Shown in pieces: positions 1 to 6,511 of a DNA stretch of 28,438 nt. The stretch covers positions 1 to 28,438 of the forward strand of contig CAJKXC010000031.1 of NCBI GenBank assembly GCA_905203765.1, given 5' to 3'. How positions within the stretch are numbered: position 1 is the first letter of the stretch; each line of letters starts with the position of its first letter. The DNA comes from an uncultured Bacteroides sp. GTDB taxonomy: Bacteria > Bacteroidota > Bacteroidia > Bacteroidales > Bacteroidaceae. The notes under the pieces were generated by a model. That model saw only the letters and a list, made by a program, of their open reading frames with translations. It made no database searches and had not been told where the DNA came from. Position numbers and translations under genes: made by a program.

Positions 1-51
1 AAGGTGACGGTAACGGTGAATGTAACGGAAGATACACCATCTACACCCTAA
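1..51 (+). CDS. C-terminal tail of a truncated upstream protein (partial)
   Basis: Frame 1 is open from the window edge and stops with TAA at 49-51, giving 16 residues with alternating Lys/Val/Thr followed by Glu-Asp-Thr-Pro-Ser-Thr-Pro. Alternating Val/Thr is typical of the last beta strand of an Ig-like or other beta-sandwich domain in Bacteroidales surface proteins, but 16 residues cannot prove this. Frame 3 is also open to about base 90, so the frame choice is an inference. It rests mainly on the stop at 51 lying just before a clear terminator hairpin (66-90). The gene identity is unknown. Confidence 0.45.
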   Translation, partial: KVTVTVNVTEDTPSTP

Positions 52-65
52 AGTATAGAAGAATC

Positions 66-90
66 AGAAGGGCTTATCCCAAGCCCTTCT
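66..90 (+). terminator. Rho-independent terminator of the upstream gene
   Basis: A perfect 10-bp inverted repeat (AGAAGGGCTT, loop ATCCC, AAGCCCTTCT) lies 14 bp after the stop at 51. A T-rich stretch (ATTCTTTT) follows about 5 bp later. Confidence 0.75.
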
Positions 91-100
91 AATACATTCT

Positions 101-177
101 TTTAGGCACGGATTACACAGGATTACACGGATTGTTTACTAATTCAAACCGTGTAATCTGTGTAATCCGTGCCTAAA
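101..177. repeat. Near-perfect 30-bp inverted repeat, REP-like
   Basis: The left arm 101-130 and right arm 149-177 are reverse complements except for one extra G in the left arm. The loop is 18 nt. Each arm itself holds two copies of GGATTACAC-like sequence, so the element is both inverted and internally repeated. From memory, sequences containing CACGGATTACAC and its complement occur repeatedly between genes in Bacteroides genomes, so this is probably a dispersed extragenic palindrome rather than a site specific to its neighbours. Confidence 0.7.
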
Positions 178-221
178 TCATATTATTACGTTAGCATGAA
201 TACGTCTTCGGAATAAATGCG

Positions 222-229
222 TAACTTTG
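222..229 (+). promoter_or_regulatory. -7 element of the MATE gene promoter
   Basis: TAACTTTG matches the Bacteroides -7 consensus TAnnTTTG and lies 33 bp before the start codon at 263. No TTTG is present at the -33 spacing, so the match is partial. Confidence 0.5.
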
Positions 230-262
230 CACCCGATATAGATATAAAGAAATAGGTGTAAT

Positions 263-1615
263 ATGACAGGACAAAAGGCGCCCACAGCGTTGGGTACAGA
301 AGAGATCGGGAAACTATTGATGCAGTATGCCGTGCCGGCAATCATCGCCATGACGGCTTCTTCCTTATATAATATGGTAGACAGTATCTTTATCGGTCAC
401 GGAGTAGGTACGATGGCAATTTCGGGATTGGCGCTGACTTTCCCGCTGATGAACCTTGCTGCGGCATTCGGTTCGCTGGTGGGCGTGGGTGCATCGACCT
501 TGATTTCCGTGAGGCTGGGGCAGAAGGACTATGACACGGCGCAGCGGGTGCTGGGCAATGTGTTTGTACTGAACCTCATTTTGGGGCTGGCATTTACGGT
601 GGTAACGATGATTTTCCTCGATCCTATACTTTACTTCTTCGGTGGCAGTGACGAGACGGTGAGGTATGCCCGCGAGTATATGCAGATTATCCTGCTGGGA
701 AATGTCATTACCCACCTCTACCTGGGGCTGAACGCGGTGCTCCGCTCTTCGGGACATCCGCAGAAGGCGATGTATGCCACTATCGCCACGGTGGTTATCA
801 ACACGATACTCGACCCTGTGTTTATCTACGGCTTCGGCTGGGGCATACGTGGAGCGGCGATTGCTACGATTGTGGCACAGATTATTTCGCTGATATGGCA
901 ATTCAAGATATTCAGCAATAAGGATGAATTGCTGCACTTCCACCGCGGCATCTTCCGCCTGCGGCGCAAGATTGTGATAGATTCGCTTGCTATCGGTATG
1001 TCTCCCTTCCTGATGAACCTGGCGGCGTGCTTCATTGTGATTGTCATCAACCAGGGATTGAAGCGGCATGGTGGAGACTTGTCCATCGGTGCGTTCGGCA
1101 TCGTGAACCGGTTGATATTTATCTTCCTGATGATTGTGATGGGACTGAATCAGGGGATGCAGCCCATTGCGGGGTATAACTTCGGTGCACAACAGTATGC
1201 ACGGGTGTCGCGGGTGCTGAAACTGACGATTATCTTTGCTACGATTGTTACTACCACCGGCTTCCTGATGGGTATGCTTGTGCCCGATCTGGCGGTTTCC
1301 ATCTTTACTTCGGACGAGGAATTGATAGCCCTTTCGGCACGCGGACTGCGTGTGGTGGTGATGTTCTTTCCCATTATCGGCTTCCAGATGGTGACTTCCA
1401 ACTTCTTCCAGAGCATCGGTATGGCGAGTAAGGCCATCTTCCTGTCCCTTACGCGGCAGATGCTGTTCCTGCTTCCGGCATTGATTATCTTGCCCCGTTT
1501 CTTTGGTGCGGCGGGGGTGTGGTACAGTATGCCGGTGTCCGACCTGCTTGCCAGCATCGTGGCTGTGGTGATGCTGACGAGCCAGTTCCGCAAGTTCAAG
1601 CGGGCGGCAGGCTGA
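263..1615 (+). CDS. MATE family multidrug/metabolite efflux transporter
   Basis: This 450-residue integral inner-membrane protein is predicted to have about 12 transmembrane helices in two homologous MatE halves (roughly residues 15-215 and 235-440). It is expected to export cationic drugs or metabolites in exchange for Na+ or H+. Visible family features are the N-terminal helix with LLMQYAVPAIIAMTASSLYN followed by MVDSIFIGHGVG, the matching GMSPFLMNLAAC segment opening the second half, and GLNQGMQPIAGYNFGAQ, a very typical MATE signature. The length is normal for the family. The subfamily looks closer to MepA/DinF-like proteins than to NorM, but the substrate cannot be read from sequence. 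The gene has its own promoter (-7 at 222) and converges with the next gene, whose 3' end overlaps its last 20 bases on the other strand. Confidence 0.93.
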   Translation: MTGQKAPTALGTEEIGKLLMQYAVPAIIAMTASSLYNMVDSIFIGHGVGTMAISGLALTFPLMNLAAAFGSLVGVGASTLISVRLGQKDYDTAQRVLGNVFVLNLILGLAFTVVTMIFLDPILYFFGGSDETVRYAREYMQIILLGNVITHLYLGLNAVLRSSGHPQKAMYATIATVVINTILDPVFIYGFGWGIRGAAIATIVAQIISLIWQFKIFSNKDELLHFHRGIFRLRRKIVIDSLAIGMSPFLMNLAACFIVIVINQGLKRHGGDLSIGAFGIVNRLIFIFLMIVMGLNQGMQPIAGYNFGAQQYARVSRVLKLTIIFATIVTTTGFLMGMLVPDLAVSIFTSDEELIALSARGLRVVVMFFPIIGFQMVTSNFFQSIGMASKAIFLSLTRQMLFLLPALIILPRFFGAAGVWYSMPVSDLLASIVAVVMLTSQFRKFKRAAG

Positions 1616-1877
1616 AGCCTTTACCGGTATTCTTCTTTTCTGTACCGGGGATTTTGCCTGGTTCCTGAGGTTTTGTCTGGTTCGCTTTGTTAGCAATCTC
1701 TTTCTCGAAATTGGAGCGTTGCAGGGTGCGGAGCATCTGGTCCCGTTCACGAATTTGGCAGGCGAGTTTGCGGTCGTATGCCCGTTTGGCTCGGATGCAC
1801 TCTCGCAACTGGATGATTAGAGCAATCAACAATGAGAGGCTTACAATCAGTGTGATGAATACAATGTAATTCTTCAT
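1596..1877 (-). CDS. Small single-pass membrane protein with basic/coiled-coil tail
   Basis: The 93-residue protein has one clear hydrophobic helix (about residues 4-24, rich in Ile/Leu/Val). A strongly charged, probably helical segment follows (about 25-65, many Arg/Lys/Glu), then a Lys/Gly/Pro-rich tail. No family is recognised. Its start lies 124 bp after the stop of the TPR/AraC regulator on the same strand, and that spacer holds two 14-bp direct repeats that look like an operator. Its last 20 bases overlap the 3' end of the MATE gene. The classical membrane-protein layout and position support a real gene. Some doubt remains because the C-terminal part lies on DNA shared with the opposite gene and no homologue is recalled. 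Confidence 0.6.
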   Translation of the reverse strand: MKNYIVFITLIVSLSLLIALIIQLRECIRAKRAYDRKLACQIRERDQMLRTLQRSNFEKEIANKANQTKPQEPGKIPGTEKKNTGKGFSLPPA

Positions 1878-1935
1878 ATCATTGGGTTATTTGTAAATAG
1901 TTGTGCAAATCTTGCTTTTTCTGCGCAAAAATCTA

Positions 1936-1970
1936 TTGCATTTTGTCCCAATTTTGTTGCATTTTGTCCC
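1936..1970. promoter_or_regulatory. Two 14-bp direct repeats, 21 bp apart: candidate AraC-type operator
   Basis: TTGCATTTTGTCCC occurs identically at 1936-1949 and 1957-1970. The 21-bp offset equals two helical turns, the arrangement used by AraC-family proteins that bind direct half-sites on one face of DNA. On the minus strand, toward the small membrane gene starting at 1877, the repeats lie just upstream of a weak -7-like sequence (TAGATTTTTG). The adjacent gene encodes an AraC-type regulator. Which protein binds is an inference. Confidence 0.5.
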
Positions 1971-2001
1971 GGAAGTGCTGTTTTGAAATAAAATATAGGG
2001 T

Positions 2002-3717
2002 TTACTCTTGCTCTTTTGCCATTTTTCGGTACGCCGAAGGGCTGATGCCGTATTCCTTCTTGAACAGTCGATAGAAAGTGCTTGGTATGTTGAAACCACA
2101 ACTGTAGGCAACGGATTCAATGGTCAATTCAGGATGATTGCCAAGCAGCCGGCGGGCTTCTTCTATCTTCATAGTGCGTATGTATTCCATAGGAGATTTT
2201 CCGGTAACGGCTTTCACTGCTTCGGATAGTGTGTTTTTGTTCGTGCCGAGGGCCGTAATAATCTCATCGCGGTTGATATCTACATTATTGATGTTATCAC
2301 CGGTAAGCAGATAATCCCGCAGTTGTGTCACCAAGTCGAACTGCTCGCCGGTATAGGAGAGTGTACCGTTCTGCATCGCCCATGATAGCTCGTCTGTCAG
2401 GCGGTCCTGCTCTTTGATTTGTTTGTATAAGTTGCGATTCTTGTTCGTAATCACCCGGTTGTAGTAGAAAACGCAGGCCAAAAGCACCGTTAGGATCAGG
2501 CAGGCGCCCAGTGCGAAAAGGAAATAGTGGAAGTTGCGTTTCTTCTCGGAAATGTGCTTGGCCACTTCATACTGAGTGCGCAGTTCGTCGAACCGTGCAT
2601 TGACTTCTGTATCGGACAACTCCTTGTTGGTTGCGACGATTTTTCGGTATATGTCCAATGCTTCGTTCACACGTCCCGCCCGGACCAGGATTTCCATCTT
2701 TACCTCTCTTGCCAGATTGATGTCAAATTCCGATTCACTGACTTTGGCCATGGCGCTGTCTATGCAGGCAAGCGCTTCATTATATCTGCCGCGCGATTGG
2801 AGAATCAATGCCTTTGCCCGCAATGTTTCAAAATTATGAATGCTGTTATTGGCGATCTTCTCCAGTTGGGTTAGATAGATTTCGGCTTTGTCGTACTGCC
2901 GGGTATCTATATAATTGTTCATCAATGCCGTGTTGAAGTTCACACGGGCGGCAATGTCGGTTCTGCCGATGGCTTTCTCAAAACGGTTGATTGCCTTTTC
3001 GTATTCGGGGACCAGTTTCAGGGCATCGTCGTACCGTCCTTGTGCGCGGAGTGACATACACAGAAACGCGTATGCCTGTGTCAGGATGTTGTCGTACCCG
3101 GAGACTTCCCATAGCATGGCGATGGACTCCCGGAGGCACTGTTCCTGCTCCTTCCATCTCTCCTGGATGTTGTAGATGGTGGAGGTGGTGTAGAGTGCGG
3201 TGGCCATGCCCGCCTTGTCATTCTGTTCTTTGGCCTGGTTGTACATGTTTCGGGCTTCTTCCGACGCCTTCTCATAGTCTCCTTTCAGGTTGTAGAGGGT
3301 TATCAGTTGCATGTGTATCTGATAATAGAATCTCCACATCTTATTCTTCTTATAGAAATCAAGGCAATCGGGTATTTTGCTGATGGCTTCGTCGTACTTA
3401 CCGCCATTTACCAGGGCTATGATGAGGTTGCCGTATACCATTCCCTGCGCACTGATATTTCCCTGTTTGACGGCTTCGGCTTCGGTCTGGTCGAATAAAA
3501 TCTTCAGCGTGTCCATCGCTTCCTGATTGTTTACGTCCGGCATATACAATTCATACAATCTGCTATATGCTTTCAGTTTGGCTTTGCCTTCGGACTGCGC
3601 AATGACGCGGCGCAGGGAGTCTTTCAACTGCTGATGCCGGTTTTGTGCCGGAGCGGGCAGAATAAAACAGAGGATGAGGAAATATAAAATAGCAGTAATA
3701 CGAAACGTTTTTTTCAT
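2002..3717 (-). CDS. Membrane-anchored TPR-AraC transcriptional regulator
   Basis: The 571-residue protein has an N-terminal signal or anchor sequence (about residues 1-25), a long helical region of tetratricopeptide repeats (about 30-385, with recurring GRYDEAL/GKYDEAI-type units), and one transmembrane helix (about 396-420). A linker is followed by a C-terminal AraC-type helix-turn-helix domain (about 465-570). The HTH holds the family signature ending in Ala-Tyr-Ser-Cys-Gly-Phe...Thr-Phe-Tyr-Arg-Leu-Phe-Lys-Lys-Glu-Tyr-Gly-Ile-Ser-Pro. The layout places the TPR sensor outside the inner membrane and the DNA-binding domain inside. This one-protein signal relay is common in Bacteroidetes. The ligand and targets are unknown. 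Likely targets are its own region and the 93-residue membrane gene, given the paired repeats at 1936-1970. It has a promoter at 3746-3775. Confidence 0.9.
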   Translation of the reverse strand: MKKTFRITAILYFLILCFILPAPAQNRHQQLKDSLRRVIAQSEGKAKLKAYSRLYELYMPDVNNQEAMDTLKILFDQTEAEAVKQGNISAQGMVYGNLIIALVNGGKYDEAISKIPDCLDFYKKNKMWRFYYQIHMQLITLYNLKGDYEKASEEARNMYNQAKEQNDKAGMATALYTTSTIYNIQERWKEQEQCLRESIAMLWEVSGYDNILTQAYAFLCMSLRAQGRYDDALKLVPEYEKAINRFEKAIGRTDIAARVNFNTALMNNYIDTRQYDKAEIYLTQLEKIANNSIHNFETLRAKALILQSRGRYNEALACIDSAMAKVSESEFDINLAREVKMEILVRAGRVNEALDIYRKIVATNKELSDTEVNARFDELRTQYEVAKHISEKKRNFHYFLFALGACLILTVLLACVFYYNRVITNKNRNLYKQIKEQDRLTDELSWAMQNGTLSYTGEQFDLVTQLRDYLLTGDNINNVDINRDEIITALGTNKNTLSEAVKAVTGKSPMEYIRTMKIEEARRLLGNHPELTIESVAYSCGFNIPSTFYRLFKKEYGISPSAYRKMAKEQE

Positions 3718-3745
3718 CTTTCTGGGCTGATTAGTGTACCGGTCT

Positions 3746-3775
3746 CAAAAATACGTAAAATAATTGTTTGGCAAA
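3746..3775 (-). promoter_or_regulatory. Promoter of the TPR/AraC regulator gene
   Basis: Reading the minus strand, TTTG (3775-3772), an 18-bp spacer and TATTTTTG (3753-3746) match the Bacteroides -33/-7 consensus, with a spacer one base short of the usual 19. The start codon lies about 29 bp downstream. It stands back to back with the plus-strand promoter at 3791-3821. Confidence 0.6.
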
Positions 3776-3790
3776 TAACTTTTCTCTTTT

Positions 3791-3821
3791 TTTGTTTCTT
3801 TCCTATTAATCCTTACTTTTG
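3791..3821 (+). promoter_or_regulatory. Consensus promoter of the cytidylate-kinase-like gene
   Basis: TTTG at 3791-3794, exactly 19 bp, then TACTTTTG at 3814-3821: a full match to the Bacteroides consensus. The -7 element reaches 3821, so transcription should begin near 3828. This rules out the in-frame TTG at 3819 as a start and supports the ATG at 3852. Confidence 0.75.
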
Positions 3822-3851
3822 CTATTCAGTAAACCAATACAGATTGAAACT

Positions 3852-4481
3852 ATGGACAAGAAATATGTTGTAAATATCGGTCGTCAGTTGGGCAGTGGCG
3901 GACGTGAAATAGGAGAGAAGCTTGCCGCCCGTCTGGGGATTGATTTTTATGACAAGGAATTGATTAACCTCGCTTCCGAAGAGAGCGGGCTTTGCCGTGA
4001 GTTCTTTGAGAAAGCCGATGAGAAAGCATCACAAGGGATTATCGGTGGCCTGTTCGGAATGAGATTCCCCTTTATAAGCGATGGAGCCATACCCGCCACA
4101 AACTGCCTGAGCAATGACGCGCTGTTCAAAGTGCAAAGTGATGTCATCCGAAAGCTGGCGTCGGAGAAATCCTGCTTATTCGTGGGACGCTGTGCCGACT
4201 ATATTCTGAGAGAGAATCCCCGTTGCGTCAATATCTTTATCTCCGCTTCGAGCGAAGACCGCATTGCCCGCCTCTGCAAAATGCATTCCATTACGAAAAG
4301 TGCGGCGGAAGAAATGATGAATAAAGCGGATAAAAGGCGCTCGGAGTATTACAACTATTACAGTTTCAAGACCTGGGGAGCTGCCGCGACCTATCATCTT
4401 TGTATCGATTCCTCGGTACTGGGAATAGAGAAGACGGTGGATTTTCTGGAAGAGTTTGTGACTCTGCGGCTTGGGGAGTAG
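3852..4481 (+). CDS. Cytidylate kinase-like family protein
   Basis: The 209-residue cytosolic protein belongs to the cytidylate kinase-like family (Cytidylate_kin_2 type), which is distinct from the housekeeping CMP kinase. The N-terminus has VVNIGRQLGSGGREIGEKLA, a P-loop variant in which Gly-Ser-Gly-Gly-Arg replaces the usual Gly-x4-Gly-Lys-Ser/Thr. It is followed by a Phe-Tyr-Asp-Lys-Glu-Leu segment, a Phe-Val-Gly-Arg-Cys-Ala-Asp segment and a lid-like Arg/Lys-rich stretch (Lys-Ala-Asp-Lys-Arg-Arg-Ser-Glu-Tyr-Tyr). A nucleoside-phosphate kinase activity is inferred from the fold; the real substrate is unknown. The start was set at ATG 3852 because the promoter -7 element covers 3814-3821. 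A strong convergent terminator follows at 4524-4576. Confidence 0.88.
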   Translation: MDKKYVVNIGRQLGSGGREIGEKLAARLGIDFYDKELINLASEESGLCREFFEKADEKASQGIIGGLFGMRFPFISDGAIPATNCLSNDALFKVQSDVIRKLASEKSCLFVGRCADYILRENPRCVNIFISASSEDRIARLCKMHSITKSAAEEMMNKADKRRSEYYNYYSFKTWGAAATYHLCIDSSVLGIEKTVDFLEEFVTLRLGE

Positions 4482-4523
4482 AATAGTTTTTATTGATATA
4501 GCATATCATCCTGTCATTTAAAA

Positions 4524-4576
4524 CGAAGCGAAGAATCTGTTTCCTTATATATAAGGAGAATAGATTCTTCGCTTCG
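4524..4576. terminator. Bidirectional terminator with nested palindrome
   Basis: The 15-bp arms CGAAGCGAAGAATCT (4524-4538) and their exact complement (4562-4576) lie between convergent genes, with A-runs before and T-runs after, so it can serve both strands. The loop contains a second perfect palindrome, CCTTATATATAAGG (4543-4556). The left flank TGTCATTTAAAACGAAGCG resembles a dispersed repeat I recall in Bacteroidetes (TGTCATTCTGA-GCGAAG-type), so the terminator may have been built from a REP-like element. Confidence 0.7.
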
Positions 4577-4603
4577 CTTTTTTTAGTATGATCGTGAATA
4601 CTT

Positions 4604-6265
4604 CTACATCATTGTCAGCAGTATCATCTGCCCTGCGAGGATACGCAGGAACATGGTCAACGGATATACTGTGGAGTATCCTACGGATGGAGCATCGTTT
4701 CCTGCTGCCTGGTTTGAGTATGCCAGTGCGGGAGGATCGGTGTTACTGCCGGCAATCAATCCCATAAGGGTGAAGTAGTTGATCTTGCAGTAAAGACGGG
4801 CGATGATGCCGATAATAAGCAGCGGAAGGACTGTTATCAGGAAACCGTAGCCTACGTATAGTAAACCGCTTCCCTCTACCACCGTCTGCACAAAGTGCTC
4901 ACCGGCTTCGATACCTACACTCGCAAGGAAAAGTACGATACCTATTTCGCGAAGCATCAGGTTGGCACTCATAGTGGTATAAGTGACCAGTTTGAGTTTA
5001 TGCCCGAAGCGTCCGATAAGGATGGCTACTACCAGCGGACCACCTGCCAGGCCCAACTTCACCGGAGTAGGCATGCCCGGGAATGCGATAGGCAGACTTC
5101 CCAGCAGGATACCCAGGAAGATACCCACGAAAATCGTAACAATATTAGGTGTATCCAGTCGCTTCAACTGATTGCCCAGTACGCCTGCCACGCGTGCTAC
5201 CGCATCTTGCTGGCCTACTACCATCACGCGGTCGCCCACTTGCAAGGTCAGGTTCGGGTCGGCAAACAGGTCCATACCCGAACGGTTGACGCGGGTTACG
5301 TTTACCCCGTACAGGCTGCGGAAGTGAAGGCTTCCCAGCTTCTTGCCGTTGATTTCCGACTTGGTTACCAGGATGCGGCGCGAAACCATCGGAGTGTCTT
5401 GCTTCTCCCAGTCCATCTGAATCTCCTTACCGATGAAAGCGGCTACCGCTTCGGCATCTTCTTCGGAACATACGATGAACAACTGGTCGCCGATATGGAA
5501 TTCGGTATCCTGGTTCGGGATGCTGACATGGCCTTCGTGGCGGATGCGCGAACATACGAATGGACGTCCCAGGAAATCTTTTACCTGAAGCAGCTTCTTT
5601 CCGTCGAGAGATTCGTTGCGTACTTCGAGATGCAGCATATGAGGCATATGTTTCATGTCGGCTTCCTGTGTATTGAGCTCTTCCTCTTCTTTCTTGAGGT
5701 TCACGCGGCAGATGTACCGCACGGCAATAATGGAACCGATGATACCTACCACACCGAGCGGATAGGCGCAGGCATAACCCAATGCGATGGGATCTCCCGT
5801 ATAGTTAAGCTGATTAAGCGCTTCTTGTGCGGCACCCAAACCGGGAGTATTGGTCACGGCACCGTAGAGGATACCTACTATCATAGGCAAGTCTATGCTT
5901 CCGTCCAGGAAATAAAGTCCCAGCGCCACTGCAATGTTCAGCGCCACGATACCTACGGCGAGCATATTCAGCGTCATACCCCCCTTTTTGAAAGAAGAGA
6001 AGAACGACGGCCCTACTTGCAGACCGATGCAGAATACAAACAAAATTAAACCGAACTCGCGGATGAAGTGCAGAATGTGTGTTTCACCCGTAAAACCGAA
6101 GTGCCCCATCAGGATACCGGCGAAGAGTACGAACGTAACGCCCAGTGATACCCCGAAGATCTTGATCTTGCCCAGCAATACTCCCACAGATATCACGAAT
6201 GCATACAAGCAAACGATGTGGGCTACGGATGCAGGGTCCCATAGCAAAGTTTCTAACCAATCCAT
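4604..6265 (-). CDS. AAE/YidE-type anion exchanger with two RCK_C domains
   Basis: The 553-residue inner-membrane protein belongs to the aspartate:alanine exchanger (AAE, YidE/YbjL) family. About five helices (residues 10-195) are followed by a cytosolic insert with two TrkA-C/RCK_C regulatory domains (about 210-290 and 300-370), then five to six more helices (about 380-553). Family hallmarks are two Gly/Pro-rich transport repeats, TNTPGLGAAQEAL in the first half and GSNTDPPALAYSNQ in the second. Substrates are probably small carboxylates, but this is not certain; in Bacteroides succinate or aspartate would be reasonable guesses. An upstream in-frame ATG at 6304 overlaps the promoter (-7 at 6302-6309), so the start is placed at 6265, giving the usual short N-terminus. 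Confidence 0.9.
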   Translation of the reverse strand: MDWLETLLWDPASVAHIVCLYAFVISVGVLLGKIKIFGVSLGVTFVLFAGILMGHFGFTGETHILHFIREFGLILFVFCIGLQVGPSFFSSFKKGGMTLNMLAVGIVALNIAVALGLYFLDGSIDLPMIVGILYGAVTNTPGLGAAQEALNQLNYTGDPIALGYACAYPLGVVGIIGSIIAVRYICRVNLKKEEEELNTQEADMKHMPHMLHLEVRNESLDGKKLLQVKDFLGRPFVCSRIRHEGHVSIPNQDTEFHIGDQLFIVCSEEDAEAVAAFIGKEIQMDWEKQDTPMVSRRILVTKSEINGKKLGSLHFRSLYGVNVTRVNRSGMDLFADPNLTLQVGDRVMVVGQQDAVARVAGVLGNQLKRLDTPNIVTIFVGIFLGILLGSLPIAFPGMPTPVKLGLAGGPLVVAILIGRFGHKLKLVTYTTMSANLMLREIGIVLFLASVGIEAGEHFVQTVVEGSGLLYVGYGFLITVLPLLIIGIIARLYCKINYFTLMGLIAGSNTDPPALAYSNQAAGNDAPSVGYSTVYPLTMFLRILAGQMILLTMM

Positions 6266-6301
6266 AATTACCTTATTGTATACCTTTTCACAAATTTCGC
6301 G

Positions 6302-6332
6302 CAAAATTAGTTAATAATAAGAAGCTGGCAAA
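6302..6332 (-). promoter_or_regulatory. Consensus promoter of the AAE-type exchanger
   Basis: On the minus strand TTTG (6332-6329), exactly 19 bp, then TAATTTTG (6309-6302). This full consensus match places the transcript start near 6295 and therefore the start codon at 6265. Confidence 0.75.
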
Positions 6333-6447
6333 GGGTTTGCAACTTTTCTTTTTACAAATTATACTTTTCCCGAATACTTGTTCTGTCAGGACGTCATTTC
6401 CGTGTGCGAATTTTGCTTAAAAAATCTTTTTGTTCTAAGTATTTCTG

Positions 6448-6455
6448 TATCTTTG
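6448..6455 (+). promoter_or_regulatory. -7 element of the mutAB promoter
   Basis: TATCTTTG matches TAnnTTTG. A TTTG lies 15 bp upstream rather than 19, so the -33 part is poor. Between this element and the start codon at 6512 lies a 15-bp palindrome (ATGAATA-G-TATTCAT, 6475-6489) that could be an operator. Confidence 0.55.
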
Positions 6456-6511
6456 CGAGTCTCTTTAAGACACAATGAATAGTATTCATCTATTTTTAAT
6501 TAAAATAAACT

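Noticed and set aside
1624..1648. CCGGTA...TACCGG hairpin as terminator for the MATE gene
   Set aside because: It has only a 6-bp stem with a 13-nt loop and no T-run after it; too weak to call.
365..1750. Long minus-strand frame opposite the MATE gene (461 codons)
   Set aside because: Its His/Gln/Arg-rich, low-complexity translation is typical of an antisense shadow, and the opposite strand encodes an unmistakable MATE protein.
3819..3851. TTG at 3819 as start of the cytidylate-kinase-like gene
   Set aside because: It lies inside the promoter -7 element, upstream of the expected transcription start; ATG 3852 gives the normal N-terminus.
4895..6049. 384-codon plus-strand frame opposite the exchanger gene
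   Set aside because: It is a shadow frame with no recognisable domain; the minus strand encodes a complete AAE-type transporter with its own promoter.
6266..6304. ATG at 6304 as start of the exchanger gene
   Set aside because: It overlaps the -7 element of a full-consensus promoter; ATG 6265 fits family length.
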